DNA of 64,000 nt from Rhodobacteraceae bacterium IMCC1909 (lineage in GTDB: Bacteria; Pseudomonadota; Alphaproteobacteria; Rhodobacterales; Rhodobacteraceae): the NCBI GenBank assembly GCA_030704425.1, contig JAPDHM010000001.1:806001-870000 (forward strand), given 5' to 3'. The position numbers and the translations under genes were made by a program. Shown here in pieces: positions 40,580 to 50,278 of the stretch (within the stretch, counting starts at the first letter, position 1; the number at the start of each line of letters is the position of its first letter). The notes below the pieces were generated by a model. The model was not told the origin of the DNA. It made no database searches and saw nothing but the letters and a program-made list of their open reading frames with translations.

Positions 40580-41713
40580 CTAAATATAGTCATCGGGATC
40601 GACGGATTCGAGGCCTTTGCGCACTTCAAAGTGCAAAAATGAAGGCGTTCCCGCGCGTACCTTGGCGATCTCTTGGCCGCGCGTGACCGCATCTCCTTTC
40701 TTCACCAACAGGTTGTCGACATTTGTGTAGACTGTCAGCAATCCATCGGCATGTTTGATGACAACAATAGCAACGCCCTTTGTGTCTTCGGTGATGGCCG
40801 CGACGGTGCCGACATCGGCGGCAGATACCGCCGCGCCCTCTGGGGCCCCAATATCAACGCCCTCATTTGTCCCTTTTTTATAGCTGCGAATAATCGTACC
40901 GCTGACCGGCCGCATGAAGCGGGCGTCGCTTTGCGAGGCTTGGGTTACGGGGCCGGTATTGGCCACAGGCACAGGCACGGTCACAGGCGCCGTGGCGTCG
41001 GCGGTCGTTGGCATCGTCATCGCCTCAGCTGGGGGCAGTTCGCCGCGCGGTTGCGGGCGGGTGCTGCTGGGCGGTGTGGGGGTGATCGAGCCTTCGCCCG
41101 GCGCGCTGACTGGAGTGGGTCGGTTTTGAGTGATAGGGATCAACAGATACTGCCCAGGACGCAGCTCCGAGGTCAGGCTAAGACTGTTCCATTTCGCGAG
41201 ATCCTCGGCAGAGACCGAATAGAGCCGAGAAATTGTATAGACCGTTTCACCATCAACGACCCGGTGGCGCTTGGGCTCTGCGGGCTTTGGTCCGGCGCTT
41301 GGATCATCTGACAATTCACTAATGTCCACCACGGTTGGGGTGAGTGGGGCGCCATCTGCTGCCACAGCTGTCATATTTGGGGGCAGGGCAATCACTTCGC
41401 CATAGCGCAAGATCGCCTCCTGCGGGATGCCATTAAATCGGCCCAACCGATCTGCATCGACGCCAATGCGTGCGGCGACATCGCCAATTCGGTCACCTGT
41501 TCTGGCCAGGACAACTTGATAGCTTGGGAATGTGATAACCCCGCGTGCATCGGGCTCAGGGCGCTCCGTCACCGAATTTTCGGCCGCACTTGTTGTGTCG
41601 AGAATGCCGCCGAATTGATCGCGCACATCCAAGCCAAAACTATTTGTACAGCCTGCAAGTGCCGTGACCGCACACAGCGATAATATATATTTAGAACCAA
41701 ATTTAAGTGCCAT
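40580..41713 (-). CDS. NlpD-like lipoprotein: LysM repeats and degenerate M23 domain
   Basis: A 377-residue outer-membrane type lipoprotein (lipobox LAGC, Cys22). Two LysM domains bind peptidoglycan (about residues 64-112 and 148-194), then a Pro/Thr-rich linker, then a LytM/M23 domain. The M23 zinc ligands are mostly lost: the HxGxD motif reads NEGVD, the later Tyr-x-His reads YTNVD, and HLHFE reads FLHFE. This is the pattern of NlpD/EnvC proteins that activate cell-wall amidases rather than cut themselves. Follows pcm on the same strand, as nlpD does in many proteobacteria. Confidence 0.88.
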   Translation of the reverse strand: MALKFGSKYILSLCAVTALAGCTNSFGLDVRDQFGGILDTTSAAENSVTERPEPDARGVITFPSYQVVLARTGDRIGDVAARIGVDADRLGRFNGIPQEAILRYGEVIALPPNMTAVAADGAPLTPTVVDISELSDDPSAGPKPAEPKRHRVVDGETVYTISRLYSVSAEDLAKWNSLSLTSELRPGQYLLIPITQNRPTPVSAPGEGSITPTPPSSTRPQPRGELPPAEAMTMPTTADATAPVTVPVPVANTGPVTQASQSDARFMRPVSGTIIRSYKKGTNEGVDIGAPEGAAVSAADVGTVAAITEDTKGVAIVVIKHADGLLTVYTNVDNLLVKKGDAVTRGQEIAKVRAGTPSFLHFEVRKGLESVDPDDYI

Positions 41714-41751
41714 TATACTCTCCTCACCTGGACCTCTTATTGTGAGATCTC

Positions 41752-42399
41752 TCAGGTATTTTCTTTGCCCAGACCTTCGAGAAGCGGCACAAAGCGCACG
41801 GCTCTTAACTCTTGATAGTCCAAACGCTCTTGAGTTTTCGTCACCTTTACCAAGGTTTGCACGGCATCTGACTGTCCAACGGGCAAGACCATGATACCGC
41901 CTACACGCAATTGTGCCAACAGGGGGCCAGGCGGATCTTCGCTTGCAGCGGTCAAAAGGATGCGATCAAAGGGCGCTTGCTCTGGCAGCCCGCGGCTGCC
42001 ATCGGCGGTAAAGGCGATGATATTGGAGATGTCTTCGGCCTCAAACACCCGACGCGCGGCTTTCACAAGACGGCTGTGTCGATCCACGGTATAAACCCGC
42101 CGGGCCAATTGGCTCAATATGGCCGCCTGATAGCCTGACCCCGTGCCAATTTCCAAAACCTTACTGCGCGGTTGCACGTCCAGCGCTTCGGTCATCAAGG
42201 CCACAATGGACGGCTGGGAGATGGTCTGACCACAGGCAATGGGCAGCGGCGTGTCTTCATAGGCGCGATCTTCAAAGGTTCCGCGAATATATTTGCCACG
42301 ATCGACTTTCTCCATAGCCGTAAGCACACGCTTGTTGGTCACACCATGCGAGCGCAGGGAGAACAAAAATTGCATTTTGCGTTCAGCGGCTGGGTCCAT
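41752..42399 (-). CDS. pcm: Protein-L-isoaspartate O-methyltransferase
   Basis: A 215-residue SAM-dependent repair enzyme that methylates isoaspartyl residues in aged proteins. It shows [23 protein letters not shown]-type substrate-binding sequence (about residues 52-73) and the SAM loop [19 protein letters not shown]. The next gene upstream on this strand is surE, three bases away, the usual stress-survival pair. Confidence 0.94.
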   Translation of the reverse strand: MDPAAERKMQFLFSLRSHGVTNKRVLTAMEKVDRGKYIRGTFEDRAYEDTPLPIACGQTISQPSIVALMTEALDVQPRSKVLEIGTGSGYQAAILSQLARRVYTVDRHSRLVKAARRVFEAEDISNIIAFTADGSRGLPEQAPFDRILLTAASEDPPGPLLAQLRVGGIMVLPVGQSDAVQTLVKVTKTQERLDYQELRAVRFVPLLEGLGKENT

Positions 42400-42402
42400 C
42401 TT

Positions 42403-43185
42403 TTAGCCCAAAATTCTGGCCAGGTTTGCCAGTTGGTCATGCGCGGTCAAATCTGCGCGCATGGGTGTGAGAGAGATATAGCCGTCCAAATTAGCCGCGG
42501 CGTCAGTGCCATCCTGTGTTGGAGCTTGCTGGGGCCGGCCGTGCATGAATAAGAATTTTCGGCCATTTGGCGCATTGGTGGCATGTGCACCAAAGGCCCC
42601 GTCACCACGATACCCTTGTTTAACAGCCTTCATCCCCAAGACTCCGGAGGACGGAACAGGTGGAAAATTAATGTTGTAAAACAATGCATAATCTTCAGCG
42701 CGCGCAAAGCCCGCATCTAGACAGGCTTGAATGGCTGCAACACCGTGACCGGCACTGGCCTCAAAACTATCGTCCAAATCCGTGTTTTGCGGTCCGTAAA
42801 ACTGCGAAAGGGCAATAGAGGGAACCCCGGCAAGAGCCGCTTCCATCGCCGCACCAATGGTGCCGGAATAGACGGTATTTTCCGCCGAGTTATTGCCTTT
42901 GTTAACGCCGGATAAAACCAAATCCGGGCGCTGAGGCAATAGATCGTTGAGCCCAGCCAGGATGCAATCGGCCGGAGAGCCTTCTACTGCAAACTTTCGC
43001 TCCGCATATTGATGCACAAGCACGGGTTTCGTGTAAGAAATACAATGGCCAACACCCGATTGCTCAGATTGTGGCGCCACTGTCCATACCTCAGCCTCGG
43101 GGCCGGCCAGCTGGATTGCGAGATCATGCAGCACCTGCAGGCCGGGCGCCATAATTCCGTCGTCATTTGTGATAAGTATAAGCAT
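42403..43185 (-). CDS. surE: 5'/3'-nucleotidase SurE
   Basis: A 260-residue phosphatase acting on nucleoside monophosphates. It starts with the metal-binding ILITNDDGIMAPGLQ, and has SGVNKGNNSAENTVYSGTIGAAMEA, with the conserved Asn and Ser ligands. The start lies in a 90-base gap after the SDR gene; surE, pcm and the NlpD-like gene form a minus-strand operon. Confidence 0.95.
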   Translation of the reverse strand: MLILITNDDGIMAPGLQVLHDLAIQLAGPEAEVWTVAPQSEQSGVGHCISYTKPVLVHQYAERKFAVEGSPADCILAGLNDLLPQRPDLVLSGVNKGNNSAENTVYSGTIGAAMEAALAGVPSIALSQFYGPQNTDLDDSFEASAGHGVAAIQACLDAGFARAEDYALFYNINFPPVPSSGVLGMKAVKQGYRGDGAFGAHATNAPNGRKFLFMHGRPQQAPTQDGTDAAANLDGYISLTPMRADLTAHDQLANLARILG

Positions 43186-43275
43186 AGACCTTGGTTAAAA
43201 GGTTGTGCCGCGGCGGGCAAGCCTGATCGACCCGCAGCCCAAGCATTTTCTCCAGCAAGGTAAAAATATACGCAG

Positions 43276-43929
43276 TTACGCGGCGGCAAACAGGTCTAGG
43301 GCTGTAATTATCCGGGCCGCTTCGCTGTCGCAACTTCTCAAGGCACTGCGATTTTCACCGGGATAGAAGCGCGCGCGCGTGGCCGTGGGCATGGGGGCGG
43401 GGGTGAGGATTTCGACTTTGGGACCGGTTTTAGCGGTCTCTGCCTGCCAGCTTTTGGCCAAGGCAATCTGCGCCGATTTTGTGGCGCCATAGCTGCCAAA
43501 GAATTTTTCCCCGCCGCAGGGATCGTCAAAGAAAACGGCTGTTCCGCTCTGATGCAATAAGGGCGCGATATTGGGGATCAACATGCCAGTGGTGGTGACG
43601 TTGAGCTTGATTGACTTGTCCCAATCGCGGGCATCTATAAAATTGGCCGGCGCCAGGGGGGCGGCATGTATTGCGCAATGGGCCCATAGGTGCAGCCCGC
43701 CCCAGCGATCATGGATCGATCGGCACAGGTGGCGCACGGCATTTACATCCGTGACATCAATGGGCGCGAGGGTTGCTTGGCCACCACAGGCTTGGATGCG
43801 GTCATCCAATTCTTCAAGCCCACCCGTGGTCTTTGCCACAGCGACAATGTGAAATTTCTGCGCAAGCTGAAGCGCCAAAGCTGCGCCAAGCCCACGCGAG
43901 GCGCCAGTGATGAGAATGGGATATGTCAT
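43276..43929 (-). CDS. Short-chain dehydrogenase/reductase
   Basis: A 217-residue SDR with an intact nucleotide loop (ITGASRGLGAALA) and the active-site YGATK (YxxxK). The NAG motif is replaced by AHCAIHA. The C-terminal part is short, as in YciK-type SDRs of unknown substrate. The start is uncertain: ATG 43929 gives the family-like MTYPILITGAS; ATGs at 43941 and 43965 also lie in frame, none with a clear ribosome site. Lies just downstream of purF, separated by 47 bases. Confidence 0.8.
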   Translation of the reverse strand: MTYPILITGASRGLGAALALQLAQKFHIVAVAKTTGGLEELDDRIQACGGQATLAPIDVTDVNAVRHLCRSIHDRWGGLHLWAHCAIHAAPLAPANFIDARDWDKSIKLNVTTTGMLIPNIAPLLHQSGTAVFFDDPCGGEKFFGSYGATKSAQIALAKSWQAETAKTGPKVEILTPAPMPTATRARFYPGENRSALRSCDSEAARIITALDLFAAA

Positions 43930-43976
43930 ATGGCGCGTCATGGGGGCAAATGCGCAGCAGGTCAAGGGGCCCGGCG

Positions 43977-45446
43977 CTACTCAGCAGCCTTCATTTGAAA
44001 CCCGCTGGAAATTTGATCTGAGGGGATCACGGGATAGTCGCCGCTGAAACAAGCGTCGCAATATTGCGGCTGTGCGCTGTCGCGGTCGGTGCCGCCAACC
44101 GCGCGGTAAAGCCCATTGAGCGAGATAAATTTCAAACTGTCGACGGCCAAATGTTGGCGCATCTCCTCTTCGGACATGGTCGCGGCCAATAATTTTTCGC
44201 GATCTGGCGTATCTACTCCATAAAAGCAGGGCCAAGCCGTTGGCGGACTGGCGATGCGGAAATGCACTTCAGCGGCGCCAGCGTCTAGGATCATCTCTTT
44301 AATCTTGCGCGATGTGGTTCCGCGCACAACGCTGTCGTCCACCAAAATTACCCGCTTTCCGCGGATCAAAGCCCGGTTCACATTTAGCTTCAAACGCACG
44401 CCCATGTTGCGAATTTGCTCGCTGGGCTCAATGAAGGTCCGGCCCATATACTGATTGCGAATGATGCCCATAGCGTATGGAATGCCCGATTCAAGTGAAA
44501 ATCCGATCGCCGCAGGCGTGCCGCTGTCGGGCACAGGGCAAACGAGGTCGGCTTCTACCGGCGCTTCTTTGGCCAATTCGCGGCCGATGGCCTCGCGGGT
44601 TTCATAAACGCTTCGGCCGCCAAGGATGCTGTCGGGGCGGCTGAAATAGATGTGCTCGAAGACACAAAACCGCGGCCGCGCCGGGCGAAAAGGGTAACTG
44701 CTTTCGACGCCATTGGCGGTGATAACCACCATCTCGCCGGGGTGAATTTCGCGCACAAATTCCGCGCCAGTGATATCTAAGGCGCAGGTTTCGGAGCTGA
44801 GCACCCAACCATCGCCCAATTTACCCAAGACCAAAGGCCGCACGCCCAATGGATCGCGCACGCCAATCAGCTGGGTTTGTGTCATGGCAACGATGGAAAA
44901 CGCCCCTTCAACGCGGCGCAACGCATCTTCCATCCGTTGCGGGATGTTCTGCTGGAGGCTGCGGGCCATGAGGTGAATAATGCATTCGCTGTCGGAGGAG
45001 GATTGGAAAATCGACCCGCGTCCAATCAATTCTTTGCGCAAAGAATTGGCATTGGTAATATTGCCATTATGCGCAATCGCTGCGCCGCCCATGGAAAACT
45101 CACCGAAAAAGGGCTGCACATCGCGCATCGCCGTGTTGCCCTTGGATCCGGCGGTCGAATATCGCACATGTCCGATCGACAGATCGCCCGGCAGTTGCTC
45201 CATGATTTTTGCACTGGTGAAATTGTCGCGCACATAGCCAAAGCGGCGCACAGAATTGAAGCCGAGGGTTTCATCATGGGTGACAATGCCGCCAGCCTCT
45301 TGGCCGCGATGTTGCAAAGCATGTAGGCCAAGGGCGGTGAAATTCGCCGCATCCGCTGTCCCAATCACCCCAAACACGCCGCATTCTTCGCGCAGTTTAT
45401 CGTCGTCAAAGGGATTTGTGTGCATCTGGTCCAACGGTTGGGTCAC
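43977..45446 (-). CDS. purF: Amidophosphoribosyltransferase
   Basis: A 489-residue enzyme making 5-phosphoribosylamine, the first step of purine synthesis. The N-terminal nucleophile Cys lies in REECGVFGVIG (about residue 22) after a short propeptide, the glutaminase domain includes HALQHRGQEAGG and GHVRYSTAG, and the PRPP-binding loop is VILVDDSVVRGTTSRK. GTG 45446 is preferred to the in-frame ATG seven codons later because GGAG lies eight bases before it. The 165-base region upstream separates it from cvpA. Confidence 0.95.
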   Translation of the reverse strand: MTQPLDQMHTNPFDDDKLREECGVFGVIGTADAANFTALGLHALQHRGQEAGGIVTHDETLGFNSVRRFGYVRDNFTSAKIMEQLPGDLSIGHVRYSTAGSKGNTAMRDVQPFFGEFSMGGAAIAHNGNITNANSLRKELIGRGSIFQSSSDSECIIHLMARSLQQNIPQRMEDALRRVEGAFSIVAMTQTQLIGVRDPLGVRPLVLGKLGDGWVLSSETCALDITGAEFVREIHPGEMVVITANGVESSYPFRPARPRFCVFEHIYFSRPDSILGGRSVYETREAIGRELAKEAPVEADLVCPVPDSGTPAAIGFSLESGIPYAMGIIRNQYMGRTFIEPSEQIRNMGVRLKLNVNRALIRGKRVILVDDSVVRGTTSRKIKEMILDAGAAEVHFRIASPPTAWPCFYGVDTPDREKLLAATMSEEEMRQHLAVDSLKFISLNGLYRAVGGTDRDSAQPQYCDACFSGDYPVIPSDQISSGFQMKAAE

Positions 45447-45611
45447 GCGATAGGCTCCGGTATATGACGTTACACCCCATGCCTTACGCCATCACAGCAG
45501 GCATGTCACTTTGACAATGCGATAAACACGGTGTTTTTCCTATAAAAATGAAAAAAAACACTGCCTGCGTTCTGGACCGATCGGTTAAAATTACCGACGT
45601 TTAAAGGGAAT

Positions 45612-46166
45612 TTATGCGCTGCACTCGCCAACCAGTTGATCGTATTGAGTTCTTAACCAACCCAATGCGGCTTCCGGGTTTTGATCCTGTACATCGTCCA
45701 CATAGCGCTCAAAGACTGTGGCAGAGCGTGATGTTTCTAGCGCCACAATATCTTGGTTCGGCATCACGGTGAAGTAGATGAAAAATCCGACAGCCACCAA
45801 GATAACACCGCGGACCACTCCGAAGAAAAAGCCCAGCATTTGGTCAAAGCCCCCAAAGATTGAGCGTTGCACAATGGCTGAAAACAGTGGTGTGAAGAGG
45901 GAGACCAAGAGCAAGGACAGCGTAAAGACGATGGCAAAGCTGGCAACAATCAACAATTCGCAGCTGTCACCCAACATATCGCCCAGATAAGGAATTTGTC
46001 GCACCAATGGTTTCGCCGTGTCGGCAAAAACAAATGCGATGAATGCCGCCGCGATCCAGCCGGCAATGGCCATAATCTCACGCACGAGGCCGCGAGAATA
46101 AGCCAGCAAGGCTGACATCACGATCGCAACCGCAACACCGCCGTCGACTATTGTAAAACCGTCCAC
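45612..46166 (-). CDS. cvpA: CvpA-family membrane protein
   Basis: A 184-residue protein with four membrane helices (about residues 6-24, 28-48, 67-92, 104-126) and a C-terminal cytoplasmic or periplasmic tail rich in charged residues. It matches the CvpA/colicin V production family, usually found beside purF, as here. Members affect envelope homeostasis; the molecular role is unclear. Confidence 0.9.
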   Translation of the reverse strand: MDGFTIVDGGVAVAIVMSALLAYSRGLVREIMAIAGWIAAAFIAFVFADTAKPLVRQIPYLGDMLGDSCELLIVASFAIVFTLSLLLVSLFTPLFSAIVQRSIFGGFDQMLGFFFGVVRGVILVAVGFFIYFTVMPNQDIVALETSRSATVFERYVDDVQDQNPEAALGWLRTQYDQLVGECSA

Positions 46167-46189
46167 TGTGCTTCTCCACTCTGCGCCTT

Positions 46190-47548
46190 TTAGCGGCTTC
46201 CGAACAGGTCTTCAACAAATTGAGCCAAATCATCAATCGGCCGCAATGTAATTCCCGCAATATCTTCAAGTTTTTTGGCGGCCGGCGCCAGCGCCTGACA
46301 GAAACCAAGTTTCTGCGCTTCTTTCAACCTATTTTCTGCCTGTGAGACAGGTCTTAACGCGCCTGAGAGCGAAATTTCTCCAAAAATAACGGCATCTCTT
46401 GGCAAAGCTGCGTCTTCTCGTGCGGAAATTAAGGCTGCGGCCACGGCCAGGTCAGCCGCCGGTTCTATGACACGCATACCTCCGGCCACATTTAAGTAGA
46501 CATCTAGACCGGTGAAGGGGATTCCGCAGCGGGCTTCCAATACGGCAAGAATCATCGCCAGCCTTTGCCCATCCCAGCCAACAACGGAGCGTCGCGCCTG
46601 CCCGTGCGGCGAGGGGGCGACAAGGGCTTGAAACTCGCAGAGGACTGGACGCGTGCCCTCAATCCCGGCAAAGACTGCGGAGCCTGGTGTTGTCTTGCCG
46701 CGTTCGGACAAAAAGAGAGCAGAGGGGTTTTTGACTTCGACCAAACCCTTGCCGGTCATCTCAAAAACACCAATTTCATCGGCCGGTCCGAAGCGGTTTT
46801 TCACGGCGCGCAGCAGGCGAAACTGATGATTGCGCTCGCCTTCGAAGTATAAAACCGTATCGACCATATGCTCCACCACCCGGGGCCCGGCGATTTGCCC
46901 ATCTTTGGTGACATGCCCGACCATAATCACCGCCACGCCCTTGCGTTTGGCATAGCTGGTCAGCTCATGAGCGGAGGATCTTACTTGGCTAACCGAGCCG
47001 GGGGCCGCTTCGATGTGATCGGCCCACATGGTTTGAATGGAATCGATGATGACCAAATCGGGCTTTTCAGCATCCAAGGTGGTCAGAATATTGCGCAGAT
47101 TGGTCTCCGCGGCGAGGATCACAGGGCTTTCGCTAAGACCAAGGCGTTGGGCGCGCATGCGCACCTGCGCGGTGGCTTCCTCGCCAGAGATATAAATGAC
47201 CTTCAAACCATTACGGGCAAAACGTGCGGCGGCCTGCAGCAAAAGAGTGGATTTGCCGATCCCAGGATCTCCACCGACCAAGAGTGCGCTGGCCTTGACC
47301 AATCCGCCCCCCAAAACCCGGTCCAATTCTGCCACGCCAGCCATGGTGCGCGCGGGCGGTTCTTCCACCGTGGCCAGATCGGTCAGCGTGATGGTCCGGC
47401 CCCGTTTGCCGCCAAGGGTTTTGCCTGGACCCGCCGAGAGCGGACCTTGGTCTACCAGAGTGTTCCACTCCATGCAGCTATCGCATTGACCGGCCCATTT
47501 GCTATGAGACGCGCCGCATTTGCTGCAGGTGAATGTCGCTTTGGCCAT
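46190..47548 (-). CDS. radA: DNA repair protein RadA
   Basis: A 452-residue RecA-like branch-migration ATPase. It has the N-terminal zinc finger CSKCGASHSKWAGQCDSC, Walker A GGDPGIGKSTLL, the RadA-specific KNRFG (AVKNRFGPADEIG), and a C-terminal Lon-protease-like domain (DLAVAAALISAREDAALP) without the catalytic dyad of Lon. Stop lies next to the cvpA start on the same strand. Confidence 0.95.
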   Translation of the reverse strand: MAKATFTCSKCGASHSKWAGQCDSCMEWNTLVDQGPLSAGPGKTLGGKRGRTITLTDLATVEEPPARTMAGVAELDRVLGGGLVKASALLVGGDPGIGKSTLLLQAAARFARNGLKVIYISGEEATAQVRMRAQRLGLSESPVILAAETNLRNILTTLDAEKPDLVIIDSIQTMWADHIEAAPGSVSQVRSSAHELTSYAKRKGVAVIMVGHVTKDGQIAGPRVVEHMVDTVLYFEGERNHQFRLLRAVKNRFGPADEIGVFEMTGKGLVEVKNPSALFLSERGKTTPGSAVFAGIEGTRPVLCEFQALVAPSPHGQARRSVVGWDGQRLAMILAVLEARCGIPFTGLDVYLNVAGGMRVIEPAADLAVAAALISAREDAALPRDAVIFGEISLSGALRPVSQAENRLKEAQKLGFCQALAPAAKKLEDIAGITLRPIDDLAQFVEDLFGSR

Positions 47549-47625
47549 GTGGTGTCCTTTTCATCTGGCCTTGAGATATAGGGTGCTGCCGATAAAGTAA
47601 GCCTGAAAATGTTGAAAGTTACCGT

Positions 47626-48372
47626 TTAACGCAGGGTCTCAATTGGACCTTCGGCGCGACCATTCACAAATTGCTCCACATAGGGATCGCCGCTTTGCGC
47701 CATATCTGTCTGACGACCGCACCATTGAATGGTCCCGCGATGCAGCATGGCCACTTTATCGGCGATGGTGTGCACAGAGGTCATGTCATGCGTTATGGTC
47801 ATGGCAGTCACCCCCATCTCTACAACGATTTCGCGGATCAATTCGTTGATGACACCGGACATAATGGGGTCGAGCCCGGTGGTGGGCTCATCAAAGAAGA
47901 TAATTTTTGGTTCGGTGGCAATGGCTCTCGCAAGGCTGACACGTTTTTGCATGCCGCCTGAGAGCTCCGCCGGAAAGCGATCTGCCACGTCCGGCGCCAG
48001 ACCCACGCGGCGCAATTTCTCGATGGCAACTTCGCGGGCCTCTGCCAGGGGTCGTTTGAGCGCGCCGCGCTGAAGCCGGAAGGCCACATTTTGCCAGACC
48101 GGCATCGAATCGAATAGCGCACCGCCTTGAAACAGCATGCCAAAACGGCTCAGAAAGGCGTCTCGTTTGACTTGGGTGACATCTTGACCATCGACCAAAA
48201 TGCGTCCGCTATCGGGTTCGACTAGGCCCAAAACCGTTTTAATCAAAACAGATTTTCCGGTGCCCGAACCACCGATGATCACCAGGCTTTCGCCGCGCTC
48301 AACGGTTAAATTCACCCCACGTAGCACATGATTGGAGCCAAAGGATTTATATATGCTTTCAAAGGTTATCAT
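47626..48372 (-). CDS. mlaF: Phospholipid/Mla-type ABC transporter ATPase
   Basis: A 248-residue ATPase with Walker A GGSGTGKSVLIK, the MlaF-type Q-loop region FGMLFQGGALFDSM, signature LSGGMQKRVSLARA, and Walker B IIFFDEPTTGLDPI followed by THDM. It pairs with the MlaE permease, whose stop overlaps the MlaF start by 4 bases. In the Mla system these move glycerophospholipids between membranes; no mlaD (MCE) gene adjoins. Confidence 0.9.
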   Translation of the reverse strand: MITFESIYKSFGSNHVLRGVNLTVERGESLVIIGGSGTGKSVLIKTVLGLVEPDSGRILVDGQDVTQVKRDAFLSRFGMLFQGGALFDSMPVWQNVAFRLQRGALKRPLAEAREVAIEKLRRVGLAPDVADRFPAELSGGMQKRVSLARAIATEPKIIFFDEPTTGLDPIMSGVINELIREIVVEMGVTAMTITHDMTSVHTIADKVAMLHRGTIQWCGRQTDMAQSGDPYVEQFVNGRAEGPIETLR

Positions 48373-49157
48373 GCTGTAAAGAATACCGCTGTGAGCAGGA
48401 AATTTGCCGCCAAAATCAAAACCGCTGCCGCTTGCACGGAAGTTTTGGTTGCCGCGCCCACACCCTGCGCGCCGCGGCCCGAGTTCAGCCCATAATAGCA
48501 TCCCATCAATGTGGCGATAAATCCAAAGGCCATGCCCTTGGCCATTGAGGAGAGGATATCGGCAGAGGTTAGGAAGTTCATAGTGTTTAAAATATAGGTG
48601 GCGGGGTTAAAGCCTAGGGTTTGTGTGGCGACGATAAAACCGCCAAAAATGCCGATGCTATCGGCAACGGCGACCAAGATGGGACCCGCCATGAGCCCAG
48701 CCAAGACCCGCGGCATCACCAAATATTTCATCGGGGCGGTGGACAGGGTGACAAGCGCATCAATTTGTTCCGTGACTTTCATCGTGGCCATTTCAGCGGC
48801 GATGGAACTTGTGACACGCGCAGCAATCATCAACCCCACCAAAACCGGTCCCAATTCGCGCACCATGCCAATGGCAACAATTTGCGGCACAACCTCAGGA
48901 GCGTTGAAGCGCGACCCGCCGGAGTAAATTTGCAAAGCCAAAGCGGCCCCCGTGAACAGGGCGGTCAGCCCGACGACGGGCAAGGACAGGTAGCCGACAT
49001 TCACCAGCGCGGTGAAAAATTCACGCAGATAAAATGGCGGGCGAAAGACATGTGACAGGGTGGCCAGCGCAAATAGCACCAAACGGCCCAAAGCGGAAAT
49101 CGCATCGATGCATAAGCGCCCCAGCGCACGGACAATCAAGATCATCTGCGCGCTCAT
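48369..49157 (-). CDS. mlaE: MlaE-family ABC transporter permease
   Basis: A 262-residue membrane protein. The MlaE signature [37 protein letters not shown] (about residues 98-133) is complete. The preceding amphipathic segment and five to six helices match the family. Its own ATG overlaps the alr stop by 4 bases, so alr-mlaE-mlaF is translationally coupled. Confidence 0.9.
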   Translation of the reverse strand: MSAQMILIVRALGRLCIDAISALGRLVLFALATLSHVFRPPFYLREFFTALVNVGYLSLPVVGLTALFTGAALALQIYSGGSRFNAPEVVPQIVAIGMVRELGPVLVGLMIAARVTSSIAAEMATMKVTEQIDALVTLSTAPMKYLVMPRVLAGLMAGPILVAVADSIGIFGGFIVATQTLGFNPATYILNTMNFLTSADILSSMAKGMAFGFIATLMGCYYGLNSGRGAQGVGAATKTSVQAAAVLILAANFLLTAVFFTA

Positions 49158-50197
49158 TGATTCACATAACGCCGCGCATAGCGGGCGCCCAGTGATGTGA
49201 GAATTTCATAACCGATCGTCCCGGCTTTATCTGCCAACTCATCCACCGATTGATAGGGACACAGGATATCCAAAGTCTCGGGCAATTGTGGCAAGGCTGT
49301 GACATCCACGCCAATCATATCCATTGAGACCCGTCCGACGATGGGGCAGGCTTGGCCCTCGTGCCACAGTGACGCGTTATTGGACAGGGCGCGCAGCAGC
49401 CCATCGGCATAGCCGGCGGCGACAGTTGCGATCTGGGCAGGGGCACTGGCGCTCCAACTGTTGCCATAGCCAACGGTTTCCCCGTCTGCGACATCGCGAA
49501 TTTGAATCACCGGCAAAGATAAATGCACCACAGCTTCGGCTTGAGCATAGGGCGCGCCGCCATAAAGGCCGATACCCGGTCGGGTCATGTCAAAATGATA
49601 CTCGGGCCCCAGTAATATTCCGCCCGTTGCGGCCAGCGAGCGTTTCAAGCCCAAGCCATCGGTCATTGCGCAAAATTGCGCCAATTGTTGCCTGTTCATT
49701 GGATGATCGGGTTCATCGGCACAGGCCAGGTGACTCATGACCAAACTCGGGTTTAACCCAACCACCAAATCCCGTACCGCCTTCCATTCCGAGGCTTCCA
49801 TGCCCAAGCGGTTCATGCCGGTATCAAGTTGGACGCCAAAGGCATGGCCGGGAAGGGCTTCCAAATGGCGTGTCAGCTGGTCCAAAGAGTTAAGCAAGGG
49901 CACGAGATGCAGATCATGGATCATGTCCGTATCGCCCCGCATGTGCCCAGAGAATACATAAATAGTCACATTATCGCCCAATTCACGGCGAATTGCCGAG
50001 GCCTCTTCTGCGGCGGCCACAAAGAAATGTCGCACCCCCGCAGGATAGAGCGTGCGTGCAACCCGCCCGGAATCCAGACCATAGCCATCCGCTTTGACCA
50101 CAGCGGCCGTTTCAACATTTTCGGCAGACATGCGATCTAAAGTGGACCAATTGTTGGTGACCCCCTTCAGATTAATCGTTAAATTTCCTGTGCTCAT
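49154..50197 (-). CDS. alr: Alanine racemase
   Basis: A 347-residue PLP enzyme interconverting L- and D-alanine for peptidoglycan. The PLP lysine is in [14 protein letters not shown] (about residue 34), the second catalytic residue Tyr is expected in the C-terminal domain, where [13 protein letters not shown] and the ARYARRYV end are seen. It lies between dnaB and mlaE on the minus strand. The family normally has about 360-380 residues, so this is a slightly short member. Confidence 0.93.
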   Translation of the reverse strand: MSTGNLTINLKGVTNNWSTLDRMSAENVETAAVVKADGYGLDSGRVARTLYPAGVRHFFVAAAEEASAIRRELGDNVTIYVFSGHMRGDTDMIHDLHLVPLLNSLDQLTRHLEALPGHAFGVQLDTGMNRLGMEASEWKAVRDLVVGLNPSLVMSHLACADEPDHPMNRQQLAQFCAMTDGLGLKRSLAATGGILLGPEYHFDMTRPGIGLYGGAPYAQAEAVVHLSLPVIQIRDVADGETVGYGNSWSASAPAQIATVAAGYADGLLRALSNNASLWHEGQACPIVGRVSMDMIGVDVTALPQLPETLDILCPYQSVDELADKAGTIGYEILTSLGARYARRYVNQ

Positions 50198-50278
50198 GGG
50201 GCGCTTCGGTCCTGCTATTTATAAATTTCACGGAGATTTTATGCGCCGAATTGGGCAGAGGGTCAATCGACTGATGCT

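Noticed and set aside
46868-47581. 237-codon plus-strand frame over radA
   Set aside because: Antisense shadow of radA; composition is atypical for a real protein.
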